Shown here: positions 1-4,766 of the stretch, piece by piece | Position numbering within the stretch: position 1 is the first letter of the stretch | Layout: each line of letters starts with the position of its first letter | Assembly (NCBI GenBank): GCA_947447815.1 | Contig: CANFLJ010000140.1 | Location: 1-5,650 of the forward strand | Origin: Chitinophagaceae bacterium | Lineage (GTDB): Bacteria > Bacteroidota > Bacteroidia > Chitinophagales > Chitinophagaceae | Direction: 5' to 3' | Length of the DNA: 5,650 nucleotides | Position numbers and translations under genes: made by a program | The notes under the pieces: generated by a model | Database searches by the model: none | What the model was told of the DNA's origin: nothing | What the model saw: only the letters and a program-made list of their open reading frames with translations

Positions 1-129
1 TATAAGTTTAATGCTAAAGTTAAACTGTTTGCTGATTTTCAGAATATGGGTAATGTGCCATTTTTTGATACAAGGGGGTACAACTCCTTGCCAAGATATT
101 TTATGGGAGGGGTTTTGCTCAAGTTTTAG
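1..129 (+). CDS. C-terminal end of an outer-membrane beta-barrel protein, probably a TonB-dependent receptor (5' end outside window)
   Basis: Reading from base 1 in frame 1 gives 42 codons without a stop, then TAG at 127-129. The peptide alternates polar and hydrophobic residues (for example KFNAKVKLFADFQNM) and finishes with SLPRYFMGGVLLKF. A last beta strand ending in Phe is the usual C-terminal signal by which barrel proteins are recognised for outer-membrane insertion. The arrangement of Arg-aromatic followed by Gly-Gly-Val-x-Leu-x-Phe is typical of Bacteroidota TonB-dependent receptors. What is seen is the open frame and the Phe-terminal strand; the TonB-receptor assignment is inference from that short tail, and another barrel family is possible. 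The gene is transcribed towards pdxH and ends just before a strong shared hairpin terminator. Substrate cannot be judged. Confidence 0.6.
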   Translation, partial: YKFNAKVKLFADFQNMGNVPFFDTRGYNSLPRYFMGGVLLKF

Positions 130-149
130 AATTACCGGTTATTTTAACT

Positions 150-199
150 ACATAAATATAAAAGCCTGAAGAGTAATCTTCAGGCTTTTATATTTATGT
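150..199. terminator. Bidirectional intrinsic terminator between convergent genes
   Basis: An inverted repeat of 23 perfectly matching base pairs (150-172 with 177-199) flanks the loop GTAA (173-176). The core is GCCTGAAGA/TCTTCAGGC, and the outer part is AAATATAAAA on the left and its complement on the right, so either transcript gets a GC-containing stem followed by a U-rich tail (CTTTTATATTT). It lies 20 nt after the stop of the + strand barrel gene and 12 nt after the minus-strand pdxH stop, the expected place for one terminator serving both genes. Confidence 0.9.
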
Positions 200-211
200 G
201 TTATGTATTTA

Positions 212-850
212 TTATGGAGAAAGTCTATTAATTCTCCACACATTATTGTCTAAGTTGTATACTACTCTGTCGTGCAATCTACTACTTCTTCCCTGCCAGA
301 ATTCTATCTTATCGGGCACTACTCTGTATCCTCCCCAATGAGCAGGTCTTGGTACTGAATCTCCAAATTCCTGTGTATACTTTATTACGTTATTTTCCAG
401 TTCTTCTCTGTTTTTCAGAACACTACTTTGTTTGCTGGCCCAAGCACCAATTCTACTACCAACTGGTCGGGAATAAAAGTATTCATCATTGTATGAATCT
501 TCCAGTTTCTCGATAGCGCCTTCTATTCTTACTTGTCTTTCCAGTTCTTTCCAGAAGAATAATAAACTTACAAAAGGGGTCTCCAGAATTTCTCCGCCTT
601 TCCTGCTATTGTAGTTTGTGAAAAATACAAATCCTTTTTCATCATATCCTTTCAGTAACATAATCCGTGAAGATGGTCTGCCTTCTTTAGATGCTGTAGA
701 TAAGGTCATTGCGTTTACTTCTTCCAGATTACTTTCGATGGCTTCTTTCCACCATATACCAAACTGATCGTAAGGATTGCTGGATACTTCTTTTTCTGAT
801 AATGATTTTAGCTTGTAGTCTTTGCGTATGTCTGCTATCTCCCTGTTCAT
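212..850 (-). CDS. pdxH: Pyridoxamine/pyridoxine 5'-phosphate oxidase
   Basis: This cytosolic FMN enzyme oxidises pyridoxamine 5'-phosphate or pyridoxine 5'-phosphate to pyridoxal 5'-phosphate (PLP) using oxygen, the last step of PLP synthesis or salvage. The 212-residue product has full family length (E. coli 218). The N-terminal flavin split-barrel domain contains SSRIMLLKGYDEKGFVFFTN (60-79) and NSRKG (81-85). The C-terminal dimerisation segment is PRPAHWGGYRVVP (167-179) through FWQGRSSRLHDR (184-195), and the protein ends in RLSP, as the family normally does. Residues matching the E. coli FMN-contact set are present (Arg62, Lys67, Arg83, Lys84, Gln106, Trp185, Arg195), as are the PLP contacts (Lys67, Tyr124, Arg128, Ser132, Arg191, His193). 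The ATG at 848-850 gives the expected N-terminus; no Shine-Dalgarno is seen. It lies 200 bp downstream of the CNNM gene, behind two 8-bp repeat arrays. No missing residue or frameshift is visible. Confidence 0.97.
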   Translation of the reverse strand: MNREIADIRKDYKLKSLSEKEVSSNPYDQFGIWWKEAIESNLEEVNAMTLSTASKEGRPSSRIMLLKGYDEKGFVFFTNYNSRKGGEILETPFVSLLFFWKELERQVRIEGAIEKLEDSYNDEYFYSRPVGSRIGAWASKQSSVLKNREELENNVIKYTQEFGDSVPRPAHWGGYRVVPDKIEFWQGRSSRLHDRVVYNLDNNVWRINRLSP

Positions 851-865
851 AATGCTTATAATTTA

Positions 866-901
866 ATTAGCGGATTGGCGTATTAACGAATTAGTAAATT
901 G
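866..901. repeat. Degenerate 8-bp tandem repeat array, copy A (consensus ATTARCGR)
   Basis: Four consecutive 8-mers fit one frame: ATTAGCGG (866), ATTGGCGT (874), ATTAACGA (882) and ATTAGTAA (890), followed by a partial ATTG. The ATT at the start of every unit is invariant, while positions 4-8 drift. The array lies 16 nt upstream of the pdxH start codon and so could be in its leader or promoter. A second array with the same consensus and orientation begins at 955. The function is unknown. Confidence 0.7.
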
Positions 902-954
902 AATACAAATACATGAATACAATCACTGCAGAGAAAGGAGATAAAGAGAAATTA

Positions 955-990
955 ATTATCGAATTAACGGATTAGCTAATTAGCGAATTA
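955..990. repeat. Degenerate 8-bp tandem repeat array, copy B (consensus ATTARCGR)
   Basis: Units are ATTATCGA (955), ATTAACGG (963), ATTAGCTA (971) and ATTAGCGA (979), then a partial ATTA, again with a strict 8-bp step and the same strand sense as the array at 866. The junction of units 3 and 4 makes a 10-bp palindrome, GCTAATTAGC (975-984). The two arrays start 89 bp apart, with non-repetitive sequence between them. Arrays of this kind could be slippage-prone simple repeats or protein-binding sites; the sequence does not decide. Confidence 0.75.
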
Positions 991-1050
991 TTCTATTTCT
1001 TATTTACTGTATCCTATCTTCTTTTTTATAAGTTAATTTGGCTAACCTAT

Positions 1051-2322
1051 TTACTTCAGTTTCTTCAACTTCACCATTTCAATTCTTTTATCCGTTACAT
1101 TGATAATATCGAAACGGTAGTTGCCAATAAAAATAGTTTCTTTTGGTTGTGGTATACTTTCGTGTTCCTGAATGATATAACCGCTGAGCGTTTCTGATTC
1201 ACTTTCGGGGAATTCTAACGCATATTTCTCGTTCAGAAAATCCAGTTCCAGTCTACCACTAAATATGTATTCGTTTTCAGTTACTTGTTTTTCTACAAAG
1301 TCTTCTGTATCATATTCGTCATGAATCTCGCCGAAAATCTCCTCTAGTACATCTTCCATTGTTACGATGCCTGATGTACCACCAAACTCATCCACTACCC
1401 ATGCAATACTCTTACGTTCTTTAGAGAACTTATTGATAAGATCCGCCGCACTCATTGTTTCTGGAACAATAGGAATCGGTAATAAAATATCTCTTATTGA
1501 ATGAGGCTTTTTAAATAAGTCAAGCTGATGTACATATCCTTGAATCTCATCAATATTATCCTGGTAAATAATCAGTTTACTTAGTTTGGTATTGCTGAAG
1601 TGTTCGGTAAGTTCTGCAATACTGGATTCAATATCAATAGCTTCAATTTCCGTTCTTGGTACAAGACACTGTCTGATTTTTACGTTAGGCAGACTTAGCG
1701 CATTTTCAAATAATTCCTTGTTTAGCTCCGGATTGGAGTCTTCTTCCTCTTTGGTTTGTTTATAAAAATGTTCCAGATCTACCAGGCTAAAAGGCTCAGC
1801 AGTTTTACGAATATTGATATTAAAAAGATACTTCAGAATCCATTGTGATGCAGATACAAAGAAATTGGTGAATGGGGTAAACAACTTATGAAACATATTT
1901 GCTACAGGGGCAAATACAGATAGGAGTATGTCATTCTTTGCTTTGAATATTGCTTTTGGAATGAACTCTCCAAACACTAAAACAATCAGGGTAGAAAGTA
2001 GCGTATCGAATACTAATCTTAAATAATCATTTTTGATATGTAATTTAAGATAAAGTGGATTCCAGATTGCATGATTAATCATTTCGGTAAATAGCAAGCC
2101 ATATATAACCAGAAATATATTTAATCCAACCAGGCAGCTTCCGATGAATTTTGCTGGTTCGTGCATGAAACTGCTTAGTATAATGCCACTCTGTCTACCT
2201 TGTTTTTTCTTAAGCTCAATGCTCAGTCTATTCGCACTTATAAATGCAATCTCATACCCAGCAAAGAACCCAATAAAGACTAGGGTAATAAAAATCCAAA
2301 AGAGAGAATAAAAATCTATCAT
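1051..2322 (-). CDS. CNNM/CBS/CorC-type membrane protein (hemolysin family, divalent cation transport or efflux)
   Basis: This inner-membrane protein has the three-part architecture of the CNNM/HlyC-CorC family, whose members are linked to Mg2+/Co2+ transport; the 'hemolysin' name is historical. Residue numbers count from a TTG at 2343, so subtract 7 for the annotated ATG. The membrane domain has hydrophobic spans near 11-29, 65-87 and 110-128, and probably a further one around 135-165. It carries GFFAGYEIAFISANR (25-39) and the family motif FGEFIPK (124-130). The CBS pair spans about 228-345, from VPRTEIEAID to VVDEFGGTSGIVTMEDVLEE. The C-terminal CorC_HlyC domain covers about 352-428. Start choice: the frame stays open to 2373, with TTG at 2341-2343 and the first ATG at 2320-2322. 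I prefer the ATG (423 aa), which places the first membrane span directly after the start, as is common in the family. Bacteroidota GldE has the same layout, but no gldD or ssb neighbour is present, so GldE is not assigned. Transported ion and direction are unknown. Confidence 0.9.
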   Translation of the reverse strand: MIDFYSLFWIFITLVFIGFFAGYEIAFISANRLSIELKKKQGRQSGIILSSFMHEPAKFIGSCLVGLNIFLVIYGLLFTEMINHAIWNPLYLKLHIKNDYLRLVFDTLLSTLIVLVFGEFIPKAIFKAKNDILLSVFAPVANMFHKLFTPFTNFFVSASQWILKYLFNINIRKTAEPFSLVDLEHFYKQTKEEEDSNPELNKELFENALSLPNVKIRQCLVPRTEIEAIDIESSIAELTEHFSNTKLSKLIIYQDNIDEIQGYVHQLDLFKKPHSIRDILLPIPIVPETMSAADLINKFSKERKSIAWVVDEFGGTSGIVTMEDVLEEIFGEIHDEYDTEDFVEKQVTENEYIFSGRLELDFLNEKYALEFPESESETLSGYIIQEHESIPQPKETIFIGNYRFDIINVTDKRIEMVKLKKLK

Positions 2323-2395
2323 ATCACGAAAATAGGTAATCAAACCAAAATGAAAAAACTTAACGTTTAAAACTTAATACTTTTTCTATCGTTAA

Positions 2396-2463
2396 GTAAC
2401 CTTTTAAACAAGGAAAAGGGTCATAAAAGACCCTTTTCTACAATATTTATTATTAAAAGTTAC
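2396..2463 (-). terminator. Nested hairpin terminator after korB
   Basis: The inner hairpin is 10 perfect pairs, GAAAAGGGTC (2413-2422) with GACCCTTTTC (2429-2438), around a 6-nt loop. In the minus-strand transcript the stem ends in CCCUUUUC followed by CUUGUUU, a usable U-rich tail. It begins 52 nt past the korB stop. An outer pairing, GTAAC-C-TTTTAA (2396-2407) with TTAAAAGTTAC (2453-2463), gives 11 more pairs with one bulged C and encloses the inner hairpin. The inner hairpin alone would serve as an intrinsic terminator; the role of the outer arms is unknown. It separates korB from the CNNM gene, whose start is about 75 nt further on. Confidence 0.8.
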
Positions 2464-2489
2464 CCAATAAAGGCAACTAAATTTGAATT

Positions 2490-3524
2490 CTAGTTAATTT
2501 CCCAAACTTCTTTACCTCTCAGTAATTTATCCAGATCACCTTTGCCTTTTGAAGCAATAATGTCTTCGATCTGAATCTGCATCATTTCTTCGTAACAAGG
2601 TCTTTCAGTTTGATAGAATACGCCAAATGGTCTAGGCATATGTCCTTCTATTCTAGGATCATCAAACATTCTGGTCAGTATTTGAGCTTTATAGAAGTCA
2701 GCTTCATCATGAATCCATAAATCATCAGCAGAATAATTTTCGCCCAATTCTACTACCACTGGTTTAAAGCCATCCAGTTTAATTCCTTTATTCTGAGTAG
2801 GACCAAATACTAATGGTTTGCCTTGCTCCATGAATAATACTTCTTCAGGTTTTGAACCTTTTTCAGTAAATATTTCAAATGCACCATCATTAAAGATGTT
2901 ACAGTTCTGGTATATCTCGGTAAAAGAAGTTCCTTTATGAGCATGAGCTCTTCCAAGAACGTATTGAAGATGTTTTGGGTCTCTATCCATACTTCTGGCA
3001 ACAAAAGAAGCATCAGCTCCTAAAGCAAGAGCGGCAGGATTGAATGGATGATCTATACTTCCGAAAGGGGTAGATTTTGTAACCTTGTTCACTTCTGAAG
3101 TAGGGGAGTATTGTCCTTTTGTAAGACCATATATCTGGTTGTTGAAAACCAGCATATTCACGTCAAAATTTCTACGAAGTAAATGGATAGTGTGGTTGCC
3201 ACCAATGCTCATGCTATCGCCATCGCCACTAACAATCCATACACTAAGGTCTGGTCTTGCAGCTTTCAATCCACTTGCAACAGCAGTGGCTCTACCATGG
3301 ATAGAGTGCATACCATATACATTCATATAATATGGAAAACGGCTGCTACAGCCTATACCGGAGATGATTACAAAGTTCTCTTTTGGTATACCTAAAGTAG
3401 GCATTACTTTCTGAACCTGAGCAAGAATAGAGTAATCACCACATCCCGGGCACCATCTTACTTCCTGGTCATTTGCAAAATCTTTTGCTGTTAAAGCTGG
3501 CATTACATCGTTAATCGTTGACAT
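2490..3524 (-). CDS. korB: 2-oxoacid:ferredoxin oxidoreductase, beta subunit (2-oxoglutarate synthase type)
   Basis: This is the thiamine-diphosphate-binding beta subunit of a cytosolic enzyme that decarboxylates a 2-oxoacid (2-oxoglutarate is the usual substrate of this Bacteroidota group) to the acyl-CoA and passes electrons to ferredoxin. The 344-residue product shows CPGCGD (25-30), GIGCSSR (56-62), HGRA (76-79), the ThDP/Mg signature GDGDSMSIGGN (100-110) and NNQIYGLTKGQ (128-138). Cys25, Cys28, Cys59 and Cys208 match the four-cysteine pattern that holds a [4Fe-4S] cluster in the two-subunit enzymes. The C-terminal part (about 220-344), with RPFGVFYQTERPCYEEMM, is typical of the longer bacterial beta subunits. 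The ATG at 3522-3524 follows an A/T-rich leader. The enzyme needs a fused gamma-alpha subunit (KorA), often encoded beside it; none is adjacent here, since pyrH lies upstream and a CNNM gene downstream. Substrate preference is inference. Confidence 0.93.
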   Translation of the reverse strand: MSTINDVMPALTAKDFANDQEVRWCPGCGDYSILAQVQKVMPTLGIPKENFVIISGIGCSSRFPYYMNVYGMHSIHGRATAVASGLKAARPDLSVWIVSGDGDSMSIGGNHTIHLLRRNFDVNMLVFNNQIYGLTKGQYSPTSEVNKVTKSTPFGSIDHPFNPAALALGADASFVARSMDRDPKHLQYVLGRAHAHKGTSFTEIYQNCNIFNDGAFEIFTEKGSKPEEVLFMEQGKPLVFGPTQNKGIKLDGFKPVVVELGENYSADDLWIHDEADFYKAQILTRMFDDPRIEGHMPRPFGVFYQTERPCYEEMMQIQIEDIIASKGKGDLDKLLRGKEVWEIN

Positions 3525-3556
3525 GTTTATTATAGTTATAAGTATTCAAATGATTA

Positions 3557-3587
3557 CAAAAATATCGATATTGACTCCAATAAAAAA
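3557..3587 (-). promoter_or_regulatory. Candidate Bacteroidota-type promoter of korB
   Basis: Read on the minus strand, TATTTTTG (3564-3557) matches the Bacteroidota -7 consensus TANNTTTG exactly. A 19-nt spacer leads to TTTT (3587-3584), a one-mismatch form of the -33 TTTG. Transcription would begin near 3550 and leave a leader of about 25 nt before the korB ATG. A 12-bp palindrome, AATATCGATATT (3561-3572), overlaps the -7 box. The -33 box is weak and such motifs occur by chance in AT-rich DNA. Confidence 0.35.
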
Positions 3588-3616
3588 CTGACTTTCGTCA
3601 TATTAATTCATTAAAT

Positions 3617-4333
3617 CTATTTAACCATCGTTCCAATATTCATCCCTTCTATTACTTTTAGCAAGTTTCCGGGCCTGTTCATATCAAAAACAATGATAGG
3701 AAGTTTGTTTTCCATGCATAAGGTAAAGGCGGTCATATCCATCACTTTCAATCTTTTGTCAAGGCATTCTTGATAGGAAAGTTCTTCAAATTTAGTAGCA
3801 GTAGGGTCTTTTTCAGGGTCGGAGGTATATATTCCGTCTACTCTGGTCCCTTTAAGAATTACGTCGGCTTTCATTTCAATAGCTCTTAAAGAACCGGCAG
3901 TGTCGGTGGTGAAATAAGGGTTACCTGTTCCGGCCCCAAAAATCACTACGCGTCCTTTTTCCAGGTGTCTCATTGCTTTTCTACGGATGTAAGGCTCGGC
4001 TACCTGCTCCATATTGATGGCGCTTTGCAGACGGGTATAAACGCCTATTTTCTCCAGCATAGCCTGCATTGCCATACCGTTGATAACGGTGGCCAGCATA
4101 CCCATATAATCGCCGTGAGCTCTTTCTATGCCACTATCTGCCTCATTCATACCTCTGTATATGTTACCACCTCCTATAACTACAGCTACTTGTACACCCA
4201 GTTCTATTACTGATTTAATATCATGAGCATATTGCTCGATAATCTTTGGACTAAAAGGCTCGTTTGTGCCATCTGTTCCTAAAAGGGCCTCACCCGATAG
4301 TTTAAGTAAAACTCGTTTATACCTTGGTAGCAT
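3617..4333 (-). CDS. pyrH: UMP kinase (uridylate kinase)
   Basis: This cytosolic, hexameric enzyme of the amino-acid-kinase fold converts UMP and ATP to UDP and ADP, feeding all pyrimidine nucleotide synthesis. At 238 residues it has normal length (E. coli 241). Visible motifs in order are LLKLSGEAL (9-17, phosphate loop), VVIGGGNIYRG (51-61), ERAHGDYMGMLATVINGMAM (70-89, UMP-site helix with Asp75), FGAGTGNPYFTTDTAG (132-147, gamma-phosphate/acceptor loop) and LKGTRVDGIYTSDPEKDP (160-177, nucleotide-base region with Tyr169 and Asp172), then KVMDMTAFTL (196-205). The start ATG at 4331-4333 gives the standard MLPRYKRVLLKLSGE N-terminus. In many bacteria pyrH lies between tsf and frr; here the upstream side is a divergent intergenic region and korB follows after 92 bp, so the classic cluster is not present. 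No lesion is seen. Confidence 0.98.
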   Translation of the reverse strand: MLPRYKRVLLKLSGEALLGTDGTNEPFSPKIIEQYAHDIKSVIELGVQVAVVIGGGNIYRGMNEADSGIERAHGDYMGMLATVINGMAMQAMLEKIGVYTRLQSAINMEQVAEPYIRRKAMRHLEKGRVVIFGAGTGNPYFTTDTAGSLRAIEMKADVILKGTRVDGIYTSDPEKDPTATKFEELSYQECLDKRLKVMDMTAFTLCMENKLPIIVFDMNRPGNLLKVIEGMNIGTMVK

Positions 4334-4432
4334 ATTGTATATAGTTATTTGGGGCGCAAGATAACTTTTTGTGTTGAAAATTAGGATAAAATGAATGTTT
4401 GCTAAATTTGTCGGAAAAATATTTTAATATTA

Positions 4433-4463
4433 CCCAACCTTTTCATGTTGTCTGAGCGTATAA
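4433..4463 (+). promoter_or_regulatory. Candidate ECF-sigma-type promoter for the lipoprotein gene
   Basis: The sequence CCCAACCTTTT (4433-4443) contains an AAC core like ECF -35 elements. It is followed, 15 nt after AACCTT, by GCGTATAA (4456-4463), whose CGT core resembles ECF -10 elements. This layout is like the AACCTTTT/CGTNTAA promoters I associate with ECF-controlled surface-protein genes in Bacteroidota. The association is from general knowledge and inference; no sigma or anti-sigma gene is in the window. Transcription starting near 4468-4472 would leave a leader of about 300 nt before the lipoprotein. Confidence 0.3.
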
Positions 4464-4618
4464 TTGAAAGAAGAGCCGTTGTTTTGCTGGTTGTATTTTC
4501 TATATTCAATAAAAAAGACAGCATAAAAGGTAAAAACAGCCTCTTACTATATTAACCCAGAATTTGCAATAGAGATTCTATTACAAGTTCCAAATGCTTC
4601 AAATACAAGTATTTGTTT

Positions 4619-4665
4619 GATTTTTTGTTATTGTCATAGTGCACTATGTTTGCTAACAAAAAATC
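4619..4665. repeat. 47-bp nested inverted repeat around a 14-bp perfect palindrome
   Basis: The outer arms GATTTTTTGTTA (4619-4630) and TAACAAAAAATC (4654-4665) are perfect 12-bp complements. Inside them, after 4 nt (TTGT) on the left and before 5 nt (TTTGC) on the right, lies the perfect palindrome CATAGTGCACTATG (4635-4648). The centres of the two repeats differ by less than 1 bp. As DNA this looks like an operator for a dimeric regulator; as RNA it would fold into a long stem with one internal loop and a TGCA apex. A -7-like box (TATGTTTG, 4645-4652) and the start codon of a small frame (4646) lie in its right half. There is no T-run after it on the + strand, so it is not a standard terminator. 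Confidence 0.75.
4624..4652 (+). promoter_or_regulatory. Candidate Bacteroidota housekeeping promoter overlapping the palindrome
   Basis: TTTG (4624-4627) and TATGTTTG (4645-4652, exact fit to TANNTTTG) are separated by 17 nt, at the short end of the spacing reported for Bacteroidota promoters. Transcription would start near 4658, giving a leader of roughly 110 nt for the lipoprotein. The spacer and -7 box carry the 14-bp palindrome, so a protein bound there would block the promoter. It is an alternative to the ECF-like candidate at 4433; both could be used or either could be chance. Confidence 0.35.
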
Positions 4666-4747
4666 GGCTCAAACACTCGTTTTTATTGCATTTGTAGCTT
4701 TCATGACGATTCCTACTGCAAAATCTGGGTTTAAGAAACATCATTAA
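4646..4747 (+). CDS. Hypothetical 33-residue peptide with a hydrophobic core upstream of the lipoprotein
   Basis: An ATG at 4646-4648 opens 33 codons ending in TAA at 4745-4747, 19 nt before the lipoprotein start and on the same strand. The product has a basic N-terminal part (MFANKKSAQT), a hydrophobic stretch LVFIAFVAFMTIP (about 11-23) and a short hydrophilic, basic tail (KSGFKKHH). That is the layout of a signal peptide or a one-span small membrane protein. It could be a translated leader coupled to the lipoprotein, a small membrane peptide, the remnant of a secreted protein, or chance. Against it, the ATG lies within the 14-bp palindrome and would be paired in the folded RNA, no ribosome-binding signal is seen, and it clashes with the -7 box at 4645-4652. 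I recognise no family. Confidence 0.25.
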   Translation: MFANKKSAQTLVFIAFVAFMTIPTAKSGFKKHH

Positions 4748-4766
4748 CAAACTAAATTAACACCAA

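Larger units (their letters stand above)
4334..4766. other. 433-bp divergent intergenic region between pyrH and the lipoprotein gene
   Basis: This AT-rich stretch separates two divergently transcribed genes and must hold promoters for both. For pyrH (minus strand) I see only a weak candidate: TAATTTTC (4383-4376) 19 nt after TTTA (4406-4403), each one mismatch from the -7 and -33 consensus. On the + strand TAAATTTG (4403-4410) is a perfect -7 box without a well-placed -33. Further on are an ECF-like promoter candidate (4433-4463), a short hairpin CAAATAC-AA-GTATTTG (4600-4615) followed by a T-rich run, a nested palindrome (4619-4665) and a 33-codon frame (4646-4747), described separately. No tRNA, known riboswitch or insertion-sequence end is recognisable. 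Confidence 0.6.

Noticed and set aside
866..990. The 8-bp repeats as a CRISPR array.
   Set aside because: Units are 8 bp, directly abutting and degenerate, with no spacers and no cas genes.
1051..2322. Naming the CNNM gene gldE.
   Set aside because: The domain layout fits, but no gld neighbours are present and several paralogues with this layout usually occur in one genome.
2359..2396. The inverted repeat CTTAACG/CGTTAAG upstream of the CNNM gene.
   Set aside because: Seven A/T-rich pairs across 24 nt are easily found by chance and no promoter box is clearly placed around them.
2810..3013. A 67-codon minus-strand frame overlapping korB in another frame.
   Set aside because: It overlaps korB on the same strand and its peptide shows no family resemblance.
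3085..3395. Two + strand open frames of 81 and 70 codons antisense to korB.
   Set aside because: They lie fully inside the well-conserved korB gene, have no recognisable domains, and are explained by its codon pattern.
3582..3600. A minus-strand mini-hairpin TGAC-GAAA-GTCA followed by GTTTTTT after pyrH, as a possible terminator.
   Set aside because: The stem has only four pairs, too weak for a confident call, although the loop and T-run are suggestive.
3965..4213. An 82-codon + strand frame antisense to pyrH.
   Set aside because: It is contained in pyrH, and its Tyr/Thr/Ser-rich tail is typical of an antisense frame.
4445..4555. A 36-codon + strand frame starting MLSERIIERRAVVLLVVFSIF, with a short hydrophobic stretch.
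   Set aside because: Its ATG lies inside the spacer of the ECF-like promoter candidate, there is no ribosome-binding signal, the tail is unremarkable, and a frame of this length is expected by chance in AT-rich DNA.
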